This document shows positions 47,071 to 58,900 of a stretch of DNA of 64,000 nt, one piece after another; the stretch's first letter is position 1; each line of letters opens with the position of its first letter. The stretch lies in NCBI GenBank assembly GCA_004369085.1, contig ML210184.1, forward strand, positions 62,001-126,000, in the 5' to 3' direction. Below the pieces are notes generated by a model. It made no database searches. It had not been told where the DNA came from and saw only the letters and a list, made by a program, of their open reading frames with translations. The DNA comes from Coprinopsis marcescibilis. Lineage: Eukaryota > Basidiomycota > Agaricomycetes > Agaricales > Psathyrellaceae. The translations under genes and the position numbers were made by a program.

Positions 47071-50000
47071 GCAAAATCATTATTTCGCCCCATTAGGAAG
47101 GTCCTCCGTCACCTGCCCGCACAGCCGTCGATTCTTTTATTTCTCTGTTACCGTGTCAGACTCTATTTCGCAGCCATATATTGACAGGAGTTCAATTTGG
47201 GGTCTTATGAAAACATCTACTAACCATTATTTCCAGTTTAAACCTCACTTTCGGCCCCTCTGTATGGCGGGCTCTGTCCTCTTCTTTGTTCCTAGCTTCA
47301 CATGTTCTGGCCTTTACTCGGCTATGTGCTGTGCATTTGTCTCTTTTCCTTACACGTTGCGAGGTCGAAGCTGATGGACCGCGTTTTTTGGGTCTTGTGA
47401 CTGTCTAGCTGTTACCTTGAGTGAATCAGTGGAACGCAGGCTGCTCAGACTCCAGAATGACGCGCGTCTCAGGGTCACTATCTTATCGTAATACAGTCCA
47501 TCCATCGCTAATTACACCTGTCGACATCCTAACCGACAGTTTGGCTATAGGCACGGTTGCAAGTGTGTGACCAACCTTGAGCCGGTCATTACCGACTACT
47601 CTACTTTACTGCACATGGTCGATGCCTGTCAGTTATGCCTGTGGAATTGCCGGGGCGTTCCCGAGTTGTTTCGACTCAAAGAAGTCCAACGTTGAGTGGG
47701 TTTGGGACCTTTGGAAGTTGCGCAAGGTCGGCATAGCGGAAGACAAAGTCCGAGCGAACTTTCGGCGTTGGCACATGGAACACGAAAGGGCTGGGCGTCC
47801 CCGAAATGGAGGTCCCCTCGTCATTTCAAATTTGATTCACTGCATTTCATCAAGATAAAGGCATGCGACATGCGGCAGTAGCCTACACGTATGTTCTGCG
47901 GAAACAGAGTCATGCTTGCTCAATCGCACTCACCTACTACAGATTCCTTGCAAGGATTCCGCAACCGCACTCGCCTTGCAACTCATCGATCCTTGTGATA
48001 CGATGGTGATATGGAAGGTCCATGGATTAATCTGATGGTAAGACACCCATATGTTATGATGTGAATTGTGAAGAAGCACAACCCTATTTTCCAGTATTAA
48101 ATCCTACAGACGTTACATCGAGCAAGAACCCTCGGGCCTCGACTGCTGCACGCGTTTCCATGTTTCTCCGCAGTTCCGGGCGCTTCATCGTGTGGGTCAG
48201 CCGCTGAAGGTGCCATACTTAGTATGCAGTCCTTGAATTACCGGCTCCACTGGTACAACTCCAACCCATTGTACATCTATCACACCGACCCCAAATTGTC
48301 AGCACCATTCAGCTCCACCACCAGTGACCACCTTCCCGAGATTATGCAGTGCACGCCAAATCACCCCTCAAATCGCGTAAATCACCATACCCGCAGTCAG
48401 CAAGGTACCCTCTTCTCCTTTGATTCGATTCGGACTCCCGGAGTCTCAAGAAGCCATTTATCGACATTTCGCCGAACCTTCCGTCCGTCTGGAAATGCTT
48501 CGCAAGTCGAGACCCTCAAAGACTGTCTCCCTCTTCCTTTACCATTCGAAGGCTCGCACTCACTCTGGCCCCTCTTCCCCACACGCACCGCACACCATGA
48601 CGACTCTCGAGTTAAACTCAGAGTAACATGTACGGGGACATGAACTGGAGTCTGGGGTACATAAAGAAGGTTTGGATAGCTGATTACCCCTCCACAGGAT
48701 TCACCCTCGTCTGTGTCACATCGAGATAGACGTGGAATCTACTTTACCGACCACAACATTCCCTACCTAGTCTCGTGGTACACCAACATCGTCGACCTCC
48801 GCCGATCTGCCGTTCTACGGCACACCTTCGTCTTCTTTCAGCTTGCGAAAACGGTCACTGGTCACTGGAGGCATATCGCATACGGTGGTTCCTGTGGATT
48901 ATGACGCCTGATGTATGGCATCTGGCCCCTCTGCAACGGAACCGGCTGAATCTATAGCCCTCAAAGTGCTCGCAAACGCCGTTCAGCACTCCAGACTCCA
49001 ATGGCGTATGTTCTCTTTCGCAATGTGTTCAAGCAATGCTCCCGACGGAACTGTTACTCAACCCTGGACTCTGGTTCGTTTGTGGGGTTCCGCCAATTTG
49101 GATTATTAGGGTGCATGACCATGTAGGCATAGTCCCCGAAATTCGATCTCGGTCGACATATTACAAACTAATATAGTCATGATCTCGAACATACGCGCCG
49201 TTTGGGGAGCCTATGGCTTAGCCTGGTAGCCACAGCCAGGCAGTCGGATTCGAGCGTGAAGTTGCCCTACTTGCGTAGATTCCAATTTTCATTTCATATT
49301 TGTTCCGCGAATGTGACATTGCCTTGACGCGATCATCCCTTCATTTCATGGCCAGTAGGTAGGAGTTGCGGTTTGTAACCATCATTTAGTGAAAACCTGA
49401 GGGAGCTTGACAACCATTGGCGCCGCAAACTTGAGCGACGCGCACGTCGGCCCAACAATCTCGTTTCGGACGTCGCCCTGGAGGGCGCATTGCAGCTGAG
49501 ATTCCACCGATAGAAAACATATCTGTTGCATGTTATATCTGGTACGCACAGCGCGTACCTCTAGTTCTCCGGTACACCCCGGACCAGTAGTGTGGTACTT
49601 TAAACTTCAATTGATTGCACTTCACAAGGCGCGTATTCGGATATCCGGCGCTTAACTAACAAATCTAGAGCAAAAGTGTACTAGCATCGGAGAGCTCATG
49701 TCATTTTGTCTCATATTTGCTCCGTCTAAAGCGTAACAGAGGGGAAACACTGTCCATTTCAAGGTCGTTGGCTAGTGGATCCGAGCGAACTCGAAGCCCT
49801 TGTTTCAGCACCGGGTCTTTGTGAATGCGCCGCGGAGCGTCCAACCAGACTGCACTCGAAGAGTCCGCGAGCTCTTCAGTTTCACGCTCTACCAGAGAAT
49901 ATCCATGATCCAACCGCCTCCGAGCAAACCAAGATAGCTTGATTTCATCCCACCAACTGTGATTCTGTGAAGAGACACTTGAAGGAAGCTGTCACAGTCC

Positions 50001-51786
50001 TGCTACTTTGAAAAGTAATTTCCCATCCGACATCGCAATTTCCGCCTGGAAAACAGCTCATTGACTGATTGATTCCCGACGTAGTGCATACGTATGTGAT
50101 TCAACGTAAAACATAGATTACTTATTGCCTCCGGTTCCCGCTCTCCCATTCTCCCATGTTTCTTGACGTACCTGTGTCGTCCGCTACCTATTGAAAGCGT
50201 CGGTGTAGACTTGCCTTGTTAAGGTGCCTTCTCCCGTACTCGTCGAGGGCCCCGACTTGTGCGTCAAGGGTAGCGTCAGGGTCGTCATGTTGGAGTGTTT
50301 CAAACTCGCAGGTGGCGCTACGTTTTGCAAATTTCGACGTATTCACAACTTGTTCACGTCTCCTCCTTGGATAGGCCCACTCATCTTTTTTGATATATCA
50401 CACTAGTTGCCTCTTTCAACTTACCTTCGTCCCGAGGAGGAAGAGTCTGACGGATGGAGAGCTGTCAAGGTCAAAATGCCGTCGGCCACTTCGAGAGCTC
50501 TCCGCCTCCAAGCCAGCAGCATCAAGCTCGAACCACCCACTGCACACGCCCCTTCTCGAGGGCGCTCGCGAAGTTAATCTAACTACCCCAGCTTTTAGTA
50601 CGACATCTTCTAACTGATAAACAGGAAGCCAAAACGATTAGCATGCTCCGTCTCTGGGGTAGATAACCCATCCAGTCACGGGTTTGCCACGAGGCATAGA
50701 TGCAGCCGTTGTTCTGGGCGGCTACTGCCGTTGCTGGAACGGCGAGGTCAAATTCTCTCGAACGCACAACTTCGGGGAAATGTGGCTTGTGTTCTCCTAC
50801 GCATTCGAATAATACATTGTGTGATTCGCTTTGAGATCTTTACGTTGCTTCCCGGGCTGCCGTGGTACGACAGTGGGCATGCATGGGTACTGGGTTTCAG
50901 ACGATTGCGCCAGAGTAATCGTGAAACACCGACGTTGGCGGCAGGTGAAGGTTTAGGGGCTCGATTGCAGGTTTTTGCCGTTTGGCCTCTTCCTTCCATT
51001 TGACTTGAATCATTATTAAAGGCGCAAGTCCTCGTTATCCCCAGTGCGCAGCCATGCTTGTAATTGACGCTGTGATGAGAGCCGATCGGAAGAAAAGAAG
51101 GTCAGAATGTCAGCAAAACGTGTTGATGTCATCGTACCCCTTGAGTCTGGAATCACTTGGCCATACCGTCCTCATGGTTCTCGAATGCTGTTTTTGGACT
51201 AGCAAAATGTGTAGGTCTGTTTCTTACTCCAACTCGTGACGCATATGAGATCTATTGGAATTGCTCCATCGGTGGAATTTCTGGACGTAATGCCTGTTTT
51301 CCACCCCTACTCCTGCCTTTTATGACCGTTCTTACTGCATATCAAAGTGTCCGTTATGCGCATCTCCATGACATCTCTTCTTTAATCGAATCAGAGGCTG
51401 CTCGGCTATTAACTCCCTCTGTTCGGAGCTTGGCCACACTTTCTTGTGCACACAGAGTCCCATCTGCTGTCGCCCCGCTGTCCCGGAGTCATCCAGGCAC
51501 CTCGGCGCCGCTTGCTATCGTTCAACATTGCCTTTTCTGCACCTTCTCAAAAGGCAAGGATCACTAACCGAAAATCTATAAAACACCACTGGTTGAGCAA
51601 ATGAAATGCCAACATTGCTCGGTCTCTTAATCACCCAAATCGGACACTCTCCACTCCAACAACACTCCAACGTGTCTTCTGCGAGTTACTCCACACCGCT
51701 TCTTATCCTCAGCGCCTGAAAAGCGACTATACATATCGTATCTTTGCTCATCCAAACCCCACCTCTCGCACCACCAAACCATCACC
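47071..51786. other. Gene-poor region, 4.7 kb
   Basis: I can support no gene here. Frames of 60-139 codons occur on both strands but none shows a domain, clear splicing or biased composition. No terminal repeats or transposase remnants were recognised by eye. The last 500 bp contain the promoter of the small gene at 51787. Confidence 0.4.
51577..51583 (+). promoter_or_regulatory. TATA box upstream of the small Ser/Pro-rich gene
   Basis: TATAAAA about 204 nt before the ATG at 51787. The stretch after it is CT-rich, as in many fungal 5' leaders. Confidence 0.45.
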
Positions 51787-52209
51787 ATGTCATCTTCTGA
51801 CTCAGGATCTTCCAGGACACCCTCTCCCTCAGGCTCTCCCTCGACAAGCCCAAACTTGAGCTCATTCGACCCATTCGCAGTGCACCCTTTCACGCGCTAT
51901 GCGGGTTCGAGCCAGCCACAAAGCGCACATTCGCGCTCGGCAGGAACACATGTGTTGCCACATCCCTCGATGCTGAACATTGATGGACACGTCCCATCCC
52001 AGCTTCAGCACCCAGCCTCGCAGTACCCGTCGTCTAATTATAGCCATCAGGCTGTCGGCAGCGGGTACAATCAATATGGCCAACCTTCATACCCTCAATC
52101 CTCGATGAACCCTTCCCAGAACTTCAAGCCCATACACGTCCCATTCCGCCAGGACACATCATCTCCCGACCTTGGAGACGTTCTGCGAAGGAAGCAAATG
52201 GGCCAATAG
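51787..52209 (+). CDS. Small Ser/Pro/Gln-rich protein, unknown function
   Basis: Single-exon frame of 140 codons with a clean start (AccATGt context) and strong, gene-like composition. It begins MSSSDSGSSRTPSPSGSPS, has a middle rich in Ser, Pro, His, Tyr and Gln (SNYSHQAVGSGYNQYG), and ends FRQDTSSPDLGDVLRRKQMG. No membrane segment or signal peptide. Probably intrinsically disordered. The charged end (DLGDVLRRK) looks like the only ordered element. A TATA box and a pyrimidine-rich leader precede it. No function is proposed. Confidence 0.55.
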   Translation: MSSSDSGSSRTPSPSGSPSTSPNLSSFDPFAVHPFTRYAGSSQPQSAHSRSAGTHVLPHPSMLNIDGHVPSQLQHPASQYPSSNYSHQAVGSGYNQYGQPSYPQSSMNPSQNFKPIHVPFRQDTSSPDLGDVLRRKQMGQ

Positions 52210-53210
52210 TTGCTCCGTCTGCTGCAATTGTCTCTGACCTCCTTTCTCATCACATTTCGCCATGTTATCATTCAAAACGCACACACCAGCAGCAGCACCT
52301 ACACACGCCACGACAACTCCACAACCCTTCTTCGGCGAACGGCCTAGTGGCTTACTAGCTCTGCTGCACTCCGAGTTCTGCGCATTGTCTCATCATTTGC
52401 ATTGTCATATATCCCCTAGCATTCCCCGCATATCTGCTTAGCCAGTTGTACTTGTATCAGTGACTCAATCAGTTTATTATTAGCATGTTCGTTCATCATC
52501 AATATCATATTTCTTTGACGATATTACATGCCTCGTGGAGTGTCAATTGAGAGATTCGCCCCGTGAGGCCTTGTACCCAGGTCCCGACGGATCCTAATGA
52601 GTCGATTGTATTGTTTCTTCTCTTCAATAACAGCAACGCCTGTCCGGTTGGATCCAAGTCTTAAAATAGTTGCGGCTGAGTGCCGTTAGAGCAACGACCA
52701 CAATAATGACTCGAGGCGGAGATGGTCGCCCTACTTACCTTTGAACAATGAAGAATGAATGTCAATTAAAGTTAATCAGTCTTCATCCCCAATTTCCAAT
52801 CCTACCGACCGTCGAAGCCCGCGTAGCTTACAACTATTATTACATTCCCCATAAACTCTGCGCCCTGTCGACCACACTCTCAAGTCCCGGCCGTACACCT
52901 CGAACCATATCGCCGCCTCGATTTTTTCGACTGCCCTTAGCCTTGCCGTCCCGATTCGTACGCTGACAACGGACTGAACTACTCGCACATCAAGGGTCTC
53001 ATCTCGACACCTTATACTTTTAAATCCAAAACCACCCGAAATACTGGAATGACACCCGCACAATTTTTGTTTTGACAGGACATGCACACGAGTATTCGAT
53101 TGCGAGCGAGTCTGATGGATCTTGGATAGGCGAACTCGCTGCTTTTGTCGCTACATTATGCGGCATAATAACCGTAGGTATAGTCACCGTTGGCGGTTGT
53201 GCCCCCGTGC
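52210..53210. other. Intergenic, 3' flank of the small Ser/Pro-rich gene
   Basis: 1 kb; the first 300 bp are CT-rich trailer sequence. No supported gene. Confidence 0.4.
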
Positions 53211-53642
53211 TCATCCCCAAGAAATTTGACTCTTTCTAAACGAGGAAGGAGTCGGAATCATCGGCATTGAGGAAGTCGACAGGCCAAGATCGTGATGGGA
53301 CCCACTCCCCACGATTGTGTGTTCGATTGTTTGGGAACGAGATAGACGTTCGAGTTGGGAGTACATAGCCGTAATATCTGGGGGAGGCTGTGTCCTAAAC
53401 GCGGGGTAGGCTTCACCCTGCGCTGGGCTGAGGGCTTGTAACTCGTCGGATAGAATAGGGGATAGTGGATAGAGGACCGCGAATTCATTTGCAAGCGTCA
53501 TTGTTATTCTGGTAGATGAATTCAAAAGTCCGCGAAACGCGTCGCGTGACGAGCGTTGACTCGGCGGGCGGGGATCTTCAAGATGCATTGTTCGCCCAAC
53601 GATGCACGAGACCGCAAACACCGACGACCTCGATGTCCGCAT
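53211..53642 (-). CDS. Possible hypothetical protein, weak
   Basis: A 143-codon frame starting MRTSRSSVFAVSC, with a plausible helical and Pro/Ser-rich part (LANEFAVLYPLSPILSDELQ; ITAMYSQLERLSRSQTIEH). No domain is recognised and no introns or neighbours support it. An internal Met (MTLANEF) could be the start. It may be a real lineage-specific gene, part of one, or chance. Confidence 0.22.
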   Translation of the reverse strand: MRTSRSSVFAVSCIVGRTMHLEDPRPPSQRSSRDAFRGLLNSSTRITMTLANEFAVLYPLSPILSDELQALSPAQGEAYPAFRTQPPPDITAMYSQLERLSRSQTIEHTIVGSGSHHDLGLSTSSMPMIPTPSSFRKSQISWG

Positions 53643-55928
53643 GACAAGCTGAAGGGAACTATGGGGAAGAAGTTACCAAACCAACTTGTTGAATGGATTA
53701 GACCGAGGAATAACGCCGACACCTACCCGAGCCAATGTCAGCGGCGCAATTTGAAATAGAAAGCCAAGATCCCTAGTGCGTACTGAGGACTTGTTGGATT
53801 AGCTAGGGCTAAGTAGACCCTAATTTACGTACGTGCACTCTGTTTGACTGGTCATGCGACGAACGGAAAAGGAAAGTCAATGCCATTTTCGTCCGTTCGG
53901 ACGACATGCCCGTCAGCTCTGTTTCTCAAAAAATCAAGTCTGTCCCAAGAGAACATTTTGTAGGATGAGGGCATAGGGTATTTCAGAACACTGACTAACC
54001 TTCATCAGAAATCGAGCGTGCGCAGTATGGCGGCGTTTTGAATTTGATTTCGGGTCTCGAGACACGGGAAAGTATACCAGAGTCATGGCGGGGATTGCTT
54101 TTTCTGGTCAAGGCGCTAAGAGAGCACAATTGCGTCATGTTAATATTTCCGTGACACCTGGTACAAGACGGAGATATTAACTCCAGCTCTCGATCTATGT
54201 GTGTGGCCTTGATGAATTTGCGTCAGATTTTCGGTCCATGATAACAATGTCTAGGTAAACGCCACCGTGTAATCAGGCCTATCGCCGTATCGTATATGAA
54301 ATGCGATATTTTGAGCATCTTATCGTACATCCTCAGTCCATGGTCCGAACAGATGAGAATAGATCGGCCAGAGGCGAACGCAGGTATACGTTATGAGAAG
54401 CAGGTCGACCATGGGACGAGGTAACAAAGGGGTGCTAAGTGGTTTTCACGATGTCCACGGGGGTGAAGAATCGCCGTTCATTACAACCTTTGAGGGCTGA
54501 AGCGTTCCAAGTCCAAGTGGGCGCCTGTTGGCAATCGAGAAGCAGGGGTCAAGGAAGTTAGATCGGGAGATCGATGTTACCAATTTAAGAAGACTTCTCG
54601 ACTCTGCTTCGGTGTTTGGTCCAATTCGAGGTTGATTCGAGGCTCCACAACTGAGGGCGACGCAGGGAAAATGTGAGGGTACGGAGAGCGAAAGGCTATC
54701 AGTCATTAATCAAAAGGAATGGGCCTAGCCATGTTATTTGTTGCATGAGGTGAAGAAGAAGTTCCAGAGATGGTGAGGGCTGGGATCCAGCCCTCGCAAT
54801 GTGTCGGTCAGGTCGCAAAGGTATGCCTCAGGGGCTACAATTCGACAACGGGTGTTAGCGAGCCTGCCAATTTGGGTTCAGATGGGATTTGGAGGTGCCA
54901 GCCACAGAAGTTGTTTCTTTGTATTGACCCTGCTATCACATCATGGCGCCCGTGGTGTCTCCGACGTCCTGGAGTGGTAAGATTTCTCGGAGAACGATTC
55001 TCTCCAAGTCATGCGCCCCAGTTTGTAGCGATCAGCAGAAAAAAACCGATGCTTTGTCGTTCGGAAGAGTTTGAATGTGGAAGGAAGCTACCTAGTAGAA
55101 TGCCTCGCTTCAGACAACGTTCTTTGCTGAAAGTTCTTGGTCGGTGAAACTTGACAGTTTTGGGTGGTCGAATCGTGAAGCTGATCGTCGGAGAATTGTG
55201 GCGACAAAAAGTTCCACTGAGATGCAAGATGGATGCATTGACAACCAACCGTTGAGAAACAAAGGAGCTCGGTATCTGAAGGCACAATACCGTGTATTTT
55301 AGATTGTGGGCCGAGTACAGCGCTCTCGCATTGATGTAAACGCCTTCCTGAGACCGCTAAGTCGTTCTCAGTGTCGATTTCTTGAGGTACTAGGCGACGG
55401 TCAAACAAGGCAGACTTGGTGAAAATTCCTGCGAGCTTCGGCCGAGCGGTACGTAGACCATTCTGTCCAGAGCTTAACAGGTTACATGTACAAAATTGGA
55501 GTGAAGGCCAGATTCTTAGTACCATTGGCGAGTCCTGGTCTAGGATTCAATCCACCGCTTCGTTCGAGTCCATCGTTGGGAAAGGGGCCGTGCGCGGGAT
55601 TATTTGTTTGATTCCCGGATGCGGTCAACTGAGTGACCGGTACCGGCGATACGGTTGAACTTCGAGCAAGTCAGACTCTACCAAGGCTTGGACGCAACCA
55701 GCATTGTAATATTTCATTCTCGAGAATTGACGCTACGCATGAAAAGGCTCAGGATGACTATCCTCGTGTCGCCGGATCCCAACGCCCATTCCTGACAGCC
55801 GTGATGCATCGAAACTAAACCGGCTTCAGGCAACATCAACTTGAAGTGCTGGTACAATTGCGTCCGAGTCTTCGTTCCCCTTACACAACCTTTACCACCT
55901 GGAGATCTTGTTGGCCATCGCATTCAAA
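53643..55928. other. Gene-poor region upstream of the TPR-CHAT gene
   Basis: 2.3 kb without a supported gene. At 54003-54154 (+) there is an open segment with protein-like sequence (ERAQYGGVLNLISGLE; SWRGLLFLVKALREHNCV) ending in TGA, preceded by an AG acceptor-like site; no matching upstream exon could be joined in phase. The CHAT-gene promoter must lie in the last part. Confidence 0.3.
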
Positions 55929-58900
55929 ATGGCATTGAAAACGGACGATGGAATAGATGGGATGCGACTTACAACTGTACTGCATTATCAGCTTGCCAAA
56001 GTCCATTTCACTCATCAGAAAGTAGGAATCGCAAGATCCACCTTCGGGCGAGGACAAGGCAAATGCAATCGATAACCTACAGTCCAAGCTGAAGGGGATC
56101 TCCATAGATCCTCTCGACAAGGCCGTCGAGTTGTTGAAGGACCTTGATGTCAAGGAAGAAGATGAACTTAGTTCAACCTTCAAGCACCGGTTCATCGAAG
56201 TCCTAATCGCAAGGTATCTCTGCTGCGAGTGGATCAACGACATCAAAAAGTGCGCTACACTGGGGGAGGATATCTGGAAATCGGGAGCGGAAAATGTGAA
56301 AAAGGCAAGTCCAATATTATAGCGTCGATGTTAGATCTGTGCTGAATAATAATCTATCAAACTCCAGAGTCCCGAATCTACGGTAGAAAGCGACGGCAAC
56401 CTAATCTCAACGCTGGAATCCGTCTCTGTTCTGCTTGACGAATTCAAGGCCTCTACGGATATACAGGGGCTGACATCGGCTATCGAACTCTACGAGAAGA
56501 GAAAGGAATCAATGACCAATCAACATGAAAACAGCCTGACTCTTTACAGAGCGCGATTCCTGACACACCGGCTTCGACCCACCAAAGATCTGCAGATGGA
56601 GGATGATGTGCAATCCATTGCAAAGTCACTTCCTATTGGCCAGCCACTGAGATTCAGGTATCTCCTGTTTCTCTGGCCACTGCTCTGGGATCGATTCATA
56701 CGAACGGGAGCACGAGAAGTCTTGGAGGAGGCATCAAAATACTTCCAAAAAGCAACGCGGGAGGATGAGGAGGCAGAATCCGAATATAAAGAGGGTATTG
56801 ATTTGCTGAAGGATTGCCAGCGGGGTAAAGGGGATTCCGAAGATCTTGAAGATTGCATTTCAATGCTCAAACGGTCATTGGAACTGAGACCACCCACTCA
56901 TCCCATTCGTACGACGTCTCTCGGCACATTAGCGAGCGCGCTCTTCTTAAAATACGAGAAGACTGGGTCGCTTCCGTGTTTAGACCAGGCAATTTCGTTA
57001 CGCCGAGAGGCGTTGGCTCTGCGATCTTCGCCATTTCCAGCGACCGGCCGTTCACTGTGTCTCCATAATCTCGCCCAATGTCTTTCCACCAGTTTTGACG
57101 CCAGAGAATGCGTGGCTGATCTCGAAGAAGCGATTCAGCTCCAAAAGGAAGCGGTTGCCCTTCGCCCAGCGCCCAATAAAAAACGCCCATTGGCGCTCAC
57201 CATCCTAGCCATCGCCCTCCGACAATCGTTCACTGTGACAAACGACCCTGAAGAACTAGACGAGTCTATGTCCTGCTGCCGAGAAGCATTGGAACTGATG
57301 CCTCATTCTGACTCGGGAAGAACGACGACATTGGGCAACCTTGGTACCGCCTTACGTGCACGCTTCGAGACCAAAGGATCGACGGAGGATCTAGAGGAAA
57401 TGGTTAGGATGGCAGAGCAGGCATTGGAAATGGATTATTTGGCAGAGAGATCGAGCCAGTTTAGCAAGATGCATAACCTCGGAGTTGCACTTACGACTCG
57501 CTTCGAAAGGAAGGGCGACGTGCGGGATCTGGAAAGGGCGATTAACCTATTCCGAGGCGCACTTGAACATCCTCCAGCACATGGACCAGCAGAGCGCGCT
57601 TTTGCCTTCGGAAGTCTTGCCTCTGCGCTGGGGTCCAGGTTTGAACTTACCGGCTCGGCCAGCGATCTATCGGAGTCCATTTCACAATTTGAGAAAGCCT
57701 TGAAGGTGGAAGGAATCAGCCAACGGACCATGGCGGGAAGCATGACAAATCTCGGGGAATCTCTTCGAAAGAGATACGAAACTACGGGCAAAGTCACCGA
57801 TTTGGATCGCGCCTTCGAACTTCTCCAACAGGCGCTGGAGTTGCGCTCCCCGAATGACAGAAATAGACCGAAGACAATGACAGCCCTCGCCCTCCTCCAT
57901 CGAACCATGTACCAGCAAAGAGGTGACTTCAGTTCCCTTGAAGAGGCCGTGCAGCTTCATCGAGCTGTTTGCAAAAGCCGACCTCTCAATCACCCCGAGC
58001 GGCCATATAGCCTCAGTAATTTGGCGTTGACGCTCAAGGAACGTTTCGACGAGAAACGCGAGGAAGCCGATCTGGAAGAAGCTATATCAACCCTACAAGA
58101 GGCTCTCAGTATTTCGGCCGATGATTCCAAGAACCAGGTCCTAATACTCAACAATCTTGCACTGGTGCTTCGAGACCGATTCAACAATTATGCCGATCGT
58201 GATGATTTGAACGCAGCAGTTGCTCATCTTTGGAAAGCCGACAACTTGACTCCAGATGCATCGATAAGAAAGTCGGGTACCACCCTCAACCTGGCCGTCT
58301 CTCTGCAATTCTTGTTCAAGGAGACGGGACACACAGATCTTGCAACATGCGACCAATCGATCGACTTGCTCAAAAAAGCGTTGGATCTCTGCCCGCCGCC
58401 CCACGTCGACAGGATATCTCGATTGCATTCGCTGGCTGGGGCTTTCAGTACACGGTGGGCTGCCACAAGCGACCAAGGAAATCGGACGTTAGCCCTCGAA
58501 TACTTTCGCCAAGCTTCGACATACGAACCCGGACACATCTTGCTCAGGCTCAAGTACACCAAGGATTGGGCAAATTTTGCCCGATCAATCAACGATCCTT
58601 CAGAGCTCGAAGCATACTCCATTTCTATGGATCTCTTACCCAGTTTCGCCTCTCTTGAATTACCAGTCAAGCGGCGCCAAGCTGTCCTTTCCCAGATCAA
58701 AGACATTGCCTGCGACGCGGCGAAATGTGCCATCTCATATGGCAACTTGGAACTGGCGGCTGTCTTCCTATCGACCGGAAGGTCCGTGTTTTGGTCACAA
58801 GCCCTCCAACTTCGACCGCCATTGGGCAATCTCGAGGCCAAATCCCCAGAATTGGCGCAGCGATTTCGCGCGGCTAGTCAAAAGTTGGAGAAATCAGCCT

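Noticed and set aside
51157..51567. 136-codon plus-strand frame upstream of the small Ser/Pro-rich gene
   Set aside because: No domain or coding-like pattern is seen, and its end runs to within about 10 nt of the TATA box of the next gene; more likely promoter DNA.
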